In this document: in pieces, positions 27,836 through 39,185 of the stretch
Layout: every line of letters starts with the position of its first letter
Position numbering within the stretch: position 1 is the stretch's first letter
NCBI RefSeq assembly: GCF_001649575.2
Contig: NC_051439.1
Location: 15,931,705 to 15,995,704, forward strand
Direction of reading: 5' to 3'
From: Kryptolebias marmoratus
Lineage: Eukaryota; Chordata; Actinopteri; Cyprinodontiformes; Rivulidae
Length of the DNA: 64,000 nucleotides
The notes under the pieces: model-generated
Told to the model about the DNA's origin: nothing
Databases searched by the model: none
Seen by the model: the letters and a program-made list of their open reading frames with translations, nothing else
Translations under genes and position numbers: made by a program

Positions 27836-30800
27836 ATGGCACACAGGAAACAAGGTGAGCACTACGTGTTGTCTACAAAAATTACTAAACTATTGCCAAA
27901 GTACGTAGTTTGTGACTAGCTAAGCCGGTAGTGCAGCTTGTTTCAGGGTACTGCTAACTAGCTCTGTTGTAAACAAACGCACGTGCTGCACTGTCAAACA
28001 ACAGGACTTTATTTTCTCCACAAAAGGCTACTTCTGTAGTTTATTAAAGGCAAGCAATTGCAATAAAAAATTGAAAAAAAACAAGCATTTTTTTTAGTTT
28101 ACTGTCCTTAGCCAGTCGTTTACATTTGAAGTAAATGCATCCATTGTTTTGAACACTTTGTAAAGTTTTAGAAACATCATTTAAGGCTCACAAGACTTGT
28201 ATGAACGCATACATGTAAATAGCATCTTCATAATTTACTTTAAACATATAAGTGGTGAAATGAAATTCATGACAGGATGGGGAACATGCATTAGGAGAAA
28301 AACAGATTTTAACAACTACATGTGTGGTCTTTTTCTCCTATGATTTAACAGTGTTTCAATCAAAAGTCCTTCAGAAGCTCTATCCTGCCTCTTCCACACT
28401 GAGGAAGGAGCACAGTCCACCTGTCGCTGTAGAGGCTCAAGCCAAAACATCAGCTGTGAAACGAAAAGCATCTGGGCAGGACACTGTGTTGGGTAAGATC
28501 ACATTCGCTCTGTAAACATCTGCAATCGTTGCCACACACTTTGCTCCTGGTTTGAATCCAAATCCAGTGTTTTTGTTTGCCACGTTTGTTCCAGGAGATG
28601 CAGGAAAGACGCAGAACGCATCCAACCCTCGCCCTCGGATGTACACAGTCCTACCCCCTCCTCCAGACTATAATATACATACGGATAAATCTGTCACGCT
28701 TCCCCAGCTTCAAAGCGTAAATAGTAGTGAGGATCCAGCTGGTAAGACAGCCATAAAGCTTTTATTTTATGGACTTAAGCTTCGCACCATTTAGCTAGCA
28801 GAAATTTATGATCAGCATGGTTTATTTCTCAATGTTGCCTCTCCTAAATGTTAAAGTAATGCTTCATGATCCTCATTCCAACTCCAGTTAAAGGAAATAT
28901 TCATAGAACACCAGTTGTGTTTTAACTGAGGGACACTTGAATGCAGCACAGATAACGATAACTTTTATGTCTTTTACGGAAGTGTTTTACAAAATATGTG
29001 CATAACTCAGCTTGAGAGTAATTTGTAATTTTTGACACGGTATTTTAGACTGACTAGTGAGCTTCTAAATGGCAAGTTGAATTTTCTGGCTGAGTGATTC
29101 CTTTGCGATTGACGTGCATCACTTAAAAGCTTAAAATTTAAAAGCCCTAATTGTCGTCATTACCTTCACTATTACTTACCTCAGCTTCTAATGCTTAAAA
29201 TGAATTATAGTTGCTGATTTGTTCAGGGCGTCATTTCAGAGCAGTCACTGAAATTAGTGAGATTAAATTTAAGAAGTTGAAAGCAGAATATTGGTTCCCT
29301 GAGCATGTTTTTTTATGTATGTTTTAAGACGCTTTGAGCCTTGAATGAAACCCCAATCCAGATTACTGTTTAAGACAAATGCAATAAATTAGGGAGGACA
29401 TTTAGGCTTGGCTTAACTCAATCCATTACTACAGAAAATATACACAGTTTGTACATATAAAAACAATTTTAAATATTTATGTGTACAAACTAAAAGACTT
29501 GGCCGTGAGATTAAACACTCAAATATATGCTCTCATGCACTCAAAACATAAACACTTCACTTATTTTTTATTTTAAACTAAAATGAGCCATAGTGTCTGT
29601 GGATTTTTTTCCCTTCAGTTTTATAATCACTTGCACTCTTTTGTGGTTCATTATAAGGAGAGTGAAGATGCAGCAGAGTACACGGGGCCTTTCTTGGCAA
29701 ATAAGACACTGATTCTGGACGTGTTTTGTTATCTGTAATTGCAGAATATTGTAACAAAATAGAAAACTAGCACTGTTATTTAAGCATCACTCAGAAAAAA
29801 GTAAAGAAATCCCCAGAATTCACTGCCCATTGCGGTTTAAGACACTTTTGACCGTTTTCTTAAAGTCAGGGCAGTTTTGGAGCTTTATTAAAGGATTTTT
29901 ACAAGATAGGAGCACTGTTCTACATGTGCTAAATGTTTAACCTTAGCTTCAGTTTGACGTAACCTGCTTTCAGACACACATTTAGAGATTCAGAAAAGAA
30001 AAATTCTTCTAACCACCATAGATGTTTTATATTTGACAGTTTCCTTCAGAAACTGACTTCACACCAGCTGACTTTGTCGATTAGAGTGCAATCAGCTTCA
30101 AAGAAGGGATATGTAATTATAGGATTCTGTTGGGACATTGATTGGTTTGAAGGAAACCTGCAGTTTCTTAGTGTTTGAAAGATTGTAGAGTTTTAAATGC
30201 ACCGCTGCTTTTGTCTTTTTCTTTATCCCCCAATGTGTTAAGACGCTGGTTGTTCTTTTGATGATGTCAGCAATCTCTATTTTAGGCTGATTACTCTTTA
30301 AATAACTGGTGCTCATAGAAACCGTCAAAGATTAAGCATGATTAAAGAGTTTGCTCTCTTGTTGCTGGCAGGTGAAAGTGTCCACGGGAGCAAAGAAGAA
30401 GTGGATGAACAAAATGAGGCAGAGGAGCAAAGCAGAAGGAGGAGAAGAAGGAAGAGGAAGAAAGCTCCTCTTCAGGAACCCGGGAAAGATGAGGCTCCAG
30501 TGAACGAGTCCAGCCCAGGTCAGAGTCAGGTGCCTGTAGATGAGGGAGAATGCATTAGCAGGAATAAGAAGAGAAAACTAAAGAAGAAAATGCGCAAAAA
30601 GAAGCTTCTGTCCATGGGTCTGGTGCCCAGGGCTGCTCCACTGGAGTTCACGTACATTAAAGAGGAAGAGGAAGATGATGAGAGAGGAGCTGCTGAGTTG
30701 TCAGAGTTCCTGAGGACAACAGCAGAAATCTGTATGTCAGATTGTAAGTATCAACCACTTGTATTTGCTTTTTGCACTGAATCATTGGTTACTTCAAACC

Positions 30801-33800
30801 CACATGCTAAAAATCCCAAATGTTCTTCACAAACATACCATTTTGTTTTTCAAAAACACTAAAAATGTTTCGGCATTGTCTGTTGACAATCTCCTGACTG
30901 CCCCGCAATTACATATACGTACATATTTTTTTTTTAACCAAACAATTTAACCAGTATTTACCCAATACAAATATGTATTTGTACGTTGTTAATATAATTT
31001 CAGAAGTTTCCACGGAGTTGGTAAATGTGTGCTTCTGTAACGAGAAAGTGAGCTGGGTCCAATCTTGCAGCCCCGAGTGCAGCGCCTGAACATATGCATT
31101 TGTGTTTAGTTCGAGTCATTTATTTATGAGCCGGTGCTCATAAATAAATGCATCTGCTGCAGTGTCATTTGAAGTGCAGCTAAAGGATTCATAAGCCAGA
31201 TGTTAGTTGCAGCAGATGTTTTGACTTGACCACGGTCAAAAACAAACAAATTGCAAAGTATTTTAAAAACTACAGAGTAAATCTGATTAAATATAAAGAT
31301 TACTTCCTGAAGCCAAAGAACAGTATCAGTTTCTGCACACAGAAATCAACGGCTTTCTTCAGTCTCTCGTTTTTTCCCAGAGTAACAAGTTCATTTAGCT
31401 CCAAGCTGCACTTGAGATCAGCTGATTATTTCAAGGCGTCACCCAGTGAATAATTTATAAGGTCTGTAAACAGAAATTAAACTGAGATACATCTGCAGAA
31501 ATATGTGCTGTCTATGGAGGCTTAGAAAAAAAAAACAGTCCTGCTGTGTCTCTTTTTTTGGTTGATGTTTGTGTAAAGCAAGATCACTCCAGCTGGCAAC
31601 AAATATTCTTCAATAAAAGATTTCCAAACGAATTTGTCTAAAGATGAGCTACGGACAGATGTTGGCTTCAGGTATCTGGAAATAAGAAAACACTTTAATT
31701 TTAAATTTGCATCTGTGCAAAAACCTCATTTAGGAAAAACAATATAAGGGTACATTTGTATTTCATCCATGATTTATTGATAATTTGTTGTGTTGTACAC
31801 GTTTTTTCCTTATTTTTATTGGATAAAATCTTGATTTTTACACCATAAAACCACTAAGCATACTGTGTTTGTAAAGTTTTCTTCCTATAGCCAAGAATAA
31901 GCTGTTGTGATTTAAGTAAATGGATTATAGAGCAACATATAAAAGAGGATCTTTTAATTCAAGACACTTTCTGATAAAAATGTTATGTACACTGTTGTTA
32001 AGCACAGCTAAAATATTAAAGAAAAATGAAGGTCATGGGCACATTTCAAGCAAAACATAAAAAAGCTTTCAATCATTTATTATTTTGAATTAAAATCTAA
32101 AACTACGTAGTCCGGCACCTCATTTGTGTTTTTAGATTTTTCATCAAGTAATGTTCATTTTAATAAAGTATTTAAAACTTTTGTGTGCCCTAGATCCACT
32201 TTTTTTAAACATTTGTTATTTATTTTATAACATATTCAGTGTAACTTGGCTTCCTTTATTTATTGTTGTTTACAACCTTTGGTAAATAATACATTATAGA
32301 CTCAAGAAACCTTGTCATTAGAATCACTTCATTGTGTTTTCTCTTTAAATGCTTGATTGCAGCGCTCCGGATATTGATGTCTTTTTTTTACAGACTCATT
32401 TCCTGTGCACTTCTCCAGCCTCGCTGCATGCAGTACGGACGCCTCACCTGTCCGCTGCAGTGGATGACCTTCTGGCCAGCATCGAGAGTGGAAACAAGCC
32501 CGACTCCGTCCTGAAGCAGCTCTGCCGTCTCAAGGCCTTTGTTCAACTGAAAGATACAAACAGTCTGGAAAAGGCACTGATGGAGCTCAGCAGCAACCCC
32601 TCCATGTCTGCAGGTGATTAACAACCTTTTTTTTTTCAGGAAGTGTTAAGCATGTGTTATGGAAATGGGTTAGTTGGAGGCTTCTATTGAATGCTGCTTC
32701 GTTCATGTTGTTGGAACCTTCACTGACCTGTCCCTGCAGGTTAATACATGCCTCGGTCTGCCCTGACTTGCCTCCTGTTATGTATGCCCAAACATTAATA
32801 TTTATTTCTCACCTGAGTACACCTGTCCTTACTTGCCTGCATCAGGCTTTACCTGTACTTACCTGCCCACAGTTAGTTAAAACCGGGGACGGTCTTGTCC
32901 TTAAGTCTACTCACGGGTTAACGCTGGCGGACATGTTTCATCTTGCCTCAACTCTTGTCAGCAGCCAAAACATTTCTTGCATCCCCAGACACCTTCTCTC
33001 CCTCCCGAGTGTGTGTACTTGTGTTTTCTGGCAAGCACTCGTAGAACAGGATGAGAAGACTTTGACAGTGCTCCTTGCAAATCGGGGTTTGTTTGAAAAC
33101 CAGTCTGCAGGAAAGCAGCCGGAGGACTTGTCATATTGATGGCCACAAAGTGATGCTTGTCCGTGAAATGACAGGTTTCCTGTCTCGCCAGCAGAGCTCA
33201 CACGAGAATCCTCTTCACCCACCTGTTCAACATCTGCCTCAAAGCTTTTAAAGTCCTCTACCACTCCACTCTCATCATACGTTATGACTCATGCTTCCAT
33301 TCAAGTTTTTTTTTTTTTATCAGGCATGACAGCAGATTGCAGATTCGTTCAATTACAGTTCATCAAGTTCAACAACAGAGAAATTTGTGAATCAGTATTT
33401 TCTGTAAGGCTTGTGGCTGTTTAAGTTATTTTTGCAATGCCAGCATTTTAAGCTTTTTAGGTTTCATAACACATCCTGTGCAAAAGAAATATAACAGTTT
33501 TAGTTTTCTCTAATATTATCCAGCCCCTAATTTTGTAGCATCTGACTTCATAGCTGTGGATCAAAGCATTTTTTTTTTTTTAACGTTAGATTTAATTAAC
33601 ATTCGTATTACCATCCACCCTTAGTCAAGCATCATTTTGTACTTCAGTGTAACCCACATTCACCGGCATGCAGGAGGTAATCCAGGTGCATGCGTGCTTT
33701 TAAAGCTCTTTGAGTGAATTTTCCAAAGCTCTCCTCAGTCTGTCTACCCCCTAGTGAGGCAATTACTAAACCAAAGGAACAGCTTTTTCTTTAAGCATAT

Positions 33801-34105
33801 TGTAGTTCGTCCTAGAATTCTTTTCGTAAATAGCACTGGATTCCACACAACGCACAGTTGAACTCTTCAAGAAAAGGTTGAATAAGATCCAGAGAGTCTG
33901 CGTGAATTAGTGTGTAGGAGGCCGATTTGAAGATTTGCTGGAAACATTGAGTGCTCTTGTGTTGTCAGCCGTAACTCAATCGTTGCATTGTCTTTCTGTT
34001 GCAGGGGAAACCGCTGCAGTTGTTTCGCTCTTCAAATATTGGATCACAGACGTTCTTCCTTTGCAAAGAGACGGGGAGACGAGACGTTCTACTGCACGCC
34101 CTTAG
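27836..34105 (+). CDS. erich1: Glutamate-rich protein 1 (ERICH1), 6 coding exons, 324 aa
   Basis: Coding exons are 27836-27854, 28352-28492, 28595-28741, 30372-30743, 32419-32613 and 34005-34105 (stop TAG). All five introns are GT-AG and phase 1, and the total is 975 nt. The protein starts MAHRKQVFQSKVLQKLYP, close to the start of mammalian ERICH1. A short proline-rich YTVLPPPPDYN block lies near residue 65. Residues 103-135 are acidic then Arg/Lys-rich, residues 165-182 contain NKKRKLKKKMRKKKL, a likely nuclear localisation signal, and residues 193-206 contain FTYIKEEEEDDE. The C-terminal helical part includes SEFLRTTAEI, LASIESGNKPDSVLKQL and FKYWITDVLPLQ, which align with the conserved human C-terminus. 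It is shorter than the human protein (about 440 residues) because the acidic repeat expansion is absent. The family's molecular function is poorly known, so none is assigned. The exon 5 acceptor at 32,417-32,418 was chosen over an upstream AG at 32,392 because the upstream one breaks the frame. Confidence 0.9.
28742..30371 (+). other. erich1 intron 3, no other feature seen
   Basis: GT-AG intron of about 1.6 kb between the third and fourth coding exons. It is AT-rich. I see no recognisable repeat, RNA gene or nested coding sequence. Confidence 0.7.
30744..32418 (+). other. erich1 intron 4
   Basis: GT-AG intron of about 1.7 kb. Its 3' end has a long T-rich tract with two AG dinucleotides in competition (32,392-32,393 and 32,417-32,418). 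Only the second keeps the erich1 frame open. Nothing else is recognised. Confidence 0.65.
32614..34004 (+). other. erich1 intron 5
   Basis: GT-AG intron of about 1.4 kb. Around 32,720-32,880 there are loosely repeated ACCTGTCC / ACTTGCCTG words, which give a spurious open frame there. No other feature is seen. Confidence 0.65.
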
Positions 34106-34184
34106 GACTGTCAGTCACAGAGGTGCTGCTGAAGGATCGTTTCTGCCGGTTCTGAAAATGATGAGCTTTTTATATAGTTTTATA

Positions 34185-34190
34185 ATTAAA
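34185..34190 (+). terminator. erich1: Candidate polyadenylation signal ATTAAA for erich1
   Basis: ATTAAA lies 80 nt after the erich1 stop codon, in T-rich sequence. It is the commonest variant of the AATAAA signal. No transcript data support it here. Confidence 0.4.
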
Positions 34191-36420
34191 TATTTGACAT
34201 TTCATGTTTTGATTATAAACACTTCTATCTGCTTAATGAGTTGGAAAACTGGTGAGCCTTGTCTTTCTGTCTCAGATCATCACAGCGTCCACTTTCACTT
34301 CTCCGACTGTGGGAACAAAATGGCAGCACACTGTTGTTGATAAACTGTTTAAACCAGCACCACCTGGGGAGTTCGGAGCTTAACCCTCTGCATCAGCAGC
34401 AAACCCGTCTGCAGCTCAGGACAGCTATTTTAATGCAGTTTCCAGTGGCTCAGTGTCTGGCAACGAGTTCAGGGAAAGGACGAGCAATTATCTCAGCGGG
34501 ATGGTGACAGTTTGGTGACCTGAGTGAGAGCTTCCTGATATTTACCAAATTCAAAGGAGCAGTAGTTCTAAAAATAGGCTGCACTAGTTGACAGCACCGG
34601 GTTACACCAAAAGAGACAGATCTTTAGGTGTAAAATGCAGCATTTAGCACAAAGACTACCATCTGTGGACTCCATTCATAGACGGAAACATAATGTGCTG
34701 AATCTGACTGATTATTTTGACATTATCCAGAGGCGAGAATAAGGGCAGTTGTTGTGTGGCATTACATAAAATTAATGCAATCATTTTAGGCAAGCTAAAG
34801 GCTCAAAGGATTTCAGTGCTGGAACAACTGGAGAAATATCTCAACAACAGGCTTATTAGTGTCAAGTTCAAACAATCTGATCCGCTTTACGTTGTCTTCT
34901 TTTTGTTCGCTTACTGTTACACGTTCTCTAAATCAGCTATATAGTTTTTAGTAAAGGCATAGACTGGTGACCATCCTGCCTTAAACACACAGCCTACTTG
35001 AAACCAAAAGAGACCATTTTGTTTGGGATTTATTCATGTTCAATTATAACAAACTTACCACAGTCTTACATACGTATTACTTTATGTGATAATTATTTAA
35101 GGAACTATCTCTCTGCATTAAAAAAAGGAAAATAACTGGCATGCAACTTTTCCAAGTAGTCTTTTGTTGCCCAATTATTTGGGAGAAAATAGTTGCGCCC
35201 ATATAGTCTGATGCATAGGATTTCTCTGTCATAATTTATGAAAATAAGCCCAAAATATAAACATACTTATGAGCTGGAAATGTCTGGTTGTTGTAAAATG
35301 AAATCAACAGTAGGTGTTAGTTCTGTAATCAAACAAGCTAAAAAATTTTTATTTTATTTTAGTCGTTAAATGAAACTTTTGTAGCCAATATTATATATCA
35401 GCTTGGCTTGTTTGCTTGGACCAGACGTTCCTGGTTTCCAGACGGTGGATCCAACTATTTACTGTTTATGGTTTATGGTTAAATGTCTCTATAAGTAACA
35501 GATGAGTAACCATCACATTTGCCTGTTTTATGTTATTGCATTGCAGTCATTTGGATGTGGTTTTCTCTCACACTGAAGCTTCAAAGTGATATCCTTCCTT
35601 TAGCATAAAATCCAATTGGCATTGCCAGATCCAGTTGGGTAATGACTTTGCTGCGTTATTGTCGGGGGTTGGAGATTACTCATTGATGCATGAGTTAGGA
35701 GGCAGAGCTGGGTCCTATTAGACGTGACGGTAAAAGGGTGATTTTTGTCTTCTCTTGCATCCACAACGAGAGACGATCTGCACAGCAAAGCTACCTCATT
35801 ATGAGACTCGGAGCTGAGGACCCTGAGGCCAAGGCAAATATTAAAGCTGAGAGAAATTTGCTGAAAAAGCAGAAGAGATGATCCTGAAGATACCAACAGA
35901 ATAAACAGCAGGTTCAAATGGATTCTACTGCTTCTGACTTCAAATGACTTTTATAAGAGCTGGAGTGGTTAACAATCTTTTACTCTTGATGCAAATGCGC
36001 TGTACTTAATTCATAAATTGTTCATTGTTCTCCATTTTATAATGTATTGATGTTTAAACAGTTAGAAATTGACACAAACTTGCATCAAAATGATAAAATC
36101 ATATTCTACACTAACATAACTTTGGGTGATACTCCCACAGTACTCTGAACCAAACTCCTAATAAAATAAAAACTATTCTTTAGGTATAATATAGCTTCAA
36201 TTCCAAAACAATGCAGACCAACAGTATGCCATACTAAACACTGACATTTCTTAAAAGCAAAGAATCGTCCTGCCCGAGCTTCTCTTCTGTTGATACAGAC
36301 ATCTTTGTTCATGTGTACCAGTGCCTGTAATCCTCTTAGTCTCACCTCTTGCAACCTTCCTATTATGTAAACACCAGAAGGAGACAGTATAAGGGCTAAC
36401 CGGACTTTCCTGGATCAGAC
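34191..36420. other. Intergenic, erich1 to the small membrane-protein gene
   Basis: About 2.2 kb of AT-rich sequence without a coding region I can support; the frames present are short and lack splice context. No transposon ends or RNA genes are recognised. Confidence 0.6.
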
Positions 36421-36591
36421 TGGAAAGCAAAGGTTGGAGAGACAACACACACACACACCCGGGCAGACCGTCTGCCAGTGGGGTTCCCGTCCTGGGAGTC
36501 CAGGGAGAGGAGCATCAGAAAAAGAGCCAGAGGTTTCTTGTCCTTTAACTCTGACTTACAGAAAAGAAGACCATCACAGAAAGCTCCAAAA

Positions 36592-37732
36592 ATGTTTTTC
36601 AGACTCCCAAGACTGACTCCTGGTTACATCAGGCTGCTGCAGGTGAGTGGGAGACTGTCAGTTTTTTTAATTGTGCATTAATATGAAAATCCAATGGGTG
36701 TCAAGAGATACTGGGTACATTTTATTTTGGTGCATGTTTTTAATTTTTTAAATCCAAAAATTTCTGAAACCCCCCAAAATGTTGCATATAAAGCAAACTA
36801 AAGTGGCAGATAAGATCATTTTGATGAGTTTATGGGTTTACACGAAAATACTATCAACAAAAAACAGCCATACCCCACAATTGTTTCCCAAAGCTTTATG
36901 CTGCCATAATGCAAACATTTTTAAGTCCATTATCTCAACAAATTCAGTTGTGACAAAATGATGGAGCACAGTCCTACCTTATGATACACTCGTAAACCAC
37001 GATTGGGAACTGTTTCCAGGCTGATGTGCCCATAATTGTATACAGGCTTTTATTTTAGCACAGTAGCTGTTGTTTTGTTTTTTTCATAACAATGAGGAAA
37101 CCTAACCTGTGACAGTCCATTGCTTTGTAAGTATAAATGAGGTGTTGGTGATTGAGCCACAGGAATTGCTTCTTAACTGCCTGTGACATAGCTCCATTAG
37201 AAACTATGAAGTTTTCATTATTTGCTCCTCTATGCCCTTCATAATTGTCAGAAGGAAATTGTCCATGTCGCAAGACAGATGAGCTTTTTGTTTGTCAAAC
37301 GACGCATGCCAGGATTTAGTAAATGAAAAACAAAATGAGTTTTTAATCTCTTCGGGATTGGTAGGAGGGCTTGATGGGGCCGAATATTGTGTTTCGTATC
37401 ATTTGATGCAGACCGTTTTTGCGTTTCTCTCCTGCCAGACTCAGGCCTACCACAACATGCCAGTGGCACCTCCTGATGAGAGGACCATGCCTGGTGTGGC
37501 TATGCTCCTGGGGGCCGTGGGGATCGGGATGTGTGGCTACAGCTCGAGGCAGTTGGCCCTCCACCACAGGCCCTCCACCCGCGTGCTGCACTGGGTTGGC
37601 ACCCACACCGATGCCAGCAGCGTGGGCGCAGGAGCACATGCACAGCGGAGCCCCATCCTGGATGTGACTCGCCGAGCCGGTACCTGCCAGGAGATCCCAC
37701 CTCCCTCCTTCGTGGGCCAGAAATTCCCTTGA
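36592..37732 (+). CDS. Unrecognised 114-aa protein with one likely membrane segment, 2 exons
   Basis: Exon 1 is 36592-36642 and exon 2 is 37439-37732, joined by a phase-0 GT-AG intron (CAG/GTGAGT donor; pyrimidine-rich CTCCTGCCAG acceptor). The protein starts MFFRLPRLTPGYIRLLQ, a short Arg/Leu-rich amphipathic stretch that could be a mitochondrial presequence. Residues about 34-50 (MPGVAMLLGAVGIGMCG) are Gly-rich and hydrophobic, fitting one short membrane helix. The remainder is His/Ser/Pro-rich and ends PPPSFVGQKFP. Exon 2 is much more GC-rich than its surroundings, with coding-like codon use. There is no classical secretory signal peptide. I do not recognise the family. A small mitochondrial or other single-pass membrane protein is an inference from shape only. 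The gene sits 2.5 kb after erich1 and 4 kb before the cytospin-like gene. Confidence 0.65.
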
Positions 37733-38233
37733 ACCATGCAACGACACGTTAAATATAGCTTAGCCAGCATTATGGGTTGAGTTCTGGTAACTACGCTTTT
37801 GCACGTCTAAGATTGAAGCTATGCTGGCCCATTGCAACAATGTGGCCCATGTGCTCTCTGAAGATGAATAAGTGTGGATACCTTACACAGCTCGTATGCT
37901 GGCAAGAGTAATGTGGAATTCTGTAAGTAGTGCAAACAACACCTTACATTCTACTGATAGAGTTTTAAAAGCACTGATTGAGCACTAAGCAATAAGAGTG
38001 ACTGGATGGAACTGATGCTGGAATGTCCTAAAGACATCATGCGTCTTTTAAAATCCTTCCATAAAAAGTGACAGAGAGTGTTGACCCGGACGCTTGGCCT
38101 CCCCCCTTTCTGTGACCCTTACCAAGAAAGAAAACCACGTCGGTGTCTAATCAGCTCTTTCATGCCCATGACTTCAACTGGTTTCCTCCAAGAAGAAACT
38201 GGATCTATCTTTCAACTAGCCTTGGCATTTTTT

Positions 38234-38239
38234 AATAAA
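38234..38239 (+). terminator. Candidate polyadenylation signal AATAAA for the small gene
   Basis: AATAAA lies about 500 nt after the stop codon of the 114-residue protein gene and is the first canonical hexamer after it. It would imply a 3' UTR of about 0.5 kb. Confidence 0.45.
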
Positions 38240-38439
38240 AGACACAGGTTGAAAACGGCACTTTTTAAAGATTTTTTAAAATTTCTACCTACAGTAAGCC
38301 ATGTAAACAAAGCTTGCACATCAACACCTTGCTGGATTATGAGTCCTAATTGGTGTGTCTGAGACCCTGTGGCAATCAGTCAGACAAGGTAAAAACCTGT
38401 GTCCTGTGGGGATTAACCTTGGTGGAAAACCACTCCTGG

Positions 38440-38464
<25 letters not shown>
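38440..38464. repeat. (CA)n microsatellite
   Basis: About 12 CA units, followed by interrupted CA/GCAC repeats to about 38,482. Confidence 0.9.
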
Positions 38465-38471
<7 letters not shown>

Positions 38472-38482
38472 TGTACACACAC

Positions 38483-39132
38483 ATTAAGCTAATCTGGTAT
38501 TAGAGAGTCAAGGACCTGTGGGAAGCAGACGCTTCCTGTGCAATCAAACAATGTGCCGTTCCCCCTGCAGTGTCCACCTTTGTTTTCAGAGTCATTGATG
38601 GAGCTTTAAATTATAAGGTTGGTGTTTTCATTTCTGTCTACACCAGACATGAAGCATGCAAATTGGGACTTGAGATTTGGCGAGGCACTGAGCGTGGTTG
38701 AGAGCGTGTGCTGTGCCTTATTGGTTGCACAGGATTATACTGCTTTATTTTGTATTGTAGCACATAGATTGGTGGCACAAGTCATTTAGTCAAACAATGG
38801 GAGGTTTCAAAACTTTATACAGTAAGGATGGGGAGAAAAACGCTTGTTTCTTCAGTTAGAGGTCAGCCAGATCTTGTAATCCCTTTTTACACAGCCAAAA
38901 AGCCAGTTTTGTCTGTCTGCCAAATTGGACAAGCGGTGAGTTGCTGCAGGTTGGGAGTTTTTGGAGTCCCAACAGAGACTCTCCAGAACACAAACCCAGC
39001 AGGTCACCAACAAAACATTTATAATCCACTCAGCTGAGGAGGCTAATGGCTGCAACCTGCGTCAAATGCTGAACAATGTCACCTACTCGGGAAAACACCC
39101 GTGAACAGTGACATTATGGGGTTGTAATAGGA

Positions 39133-39185
<53 letters not shown>

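Noticed and set aside
32394..32418. Alternative erich1 exon 5 start after TTTACAG
   Set aside because: With the phase-1 donor upstream it leads to a stop within about 25 codons; the later AG at 32417-32418 keeps the conserved C-terminal frame.
32654..33139. 161-codon plus-strand frame inside erich1 intron 5
   Set aside because: Arises from loosely repeated ACCTGTCC-type words; no family resemblance and it lies wholly in an intron of a well-supported gene.
37343..37747. Several open frames on both strands over 37,300-37,770
   Set aside because: They are shadows of the GC-rich second exon of the small membrane-protein gene; only the frame joined to the exon at 36592 has proper splice sites.
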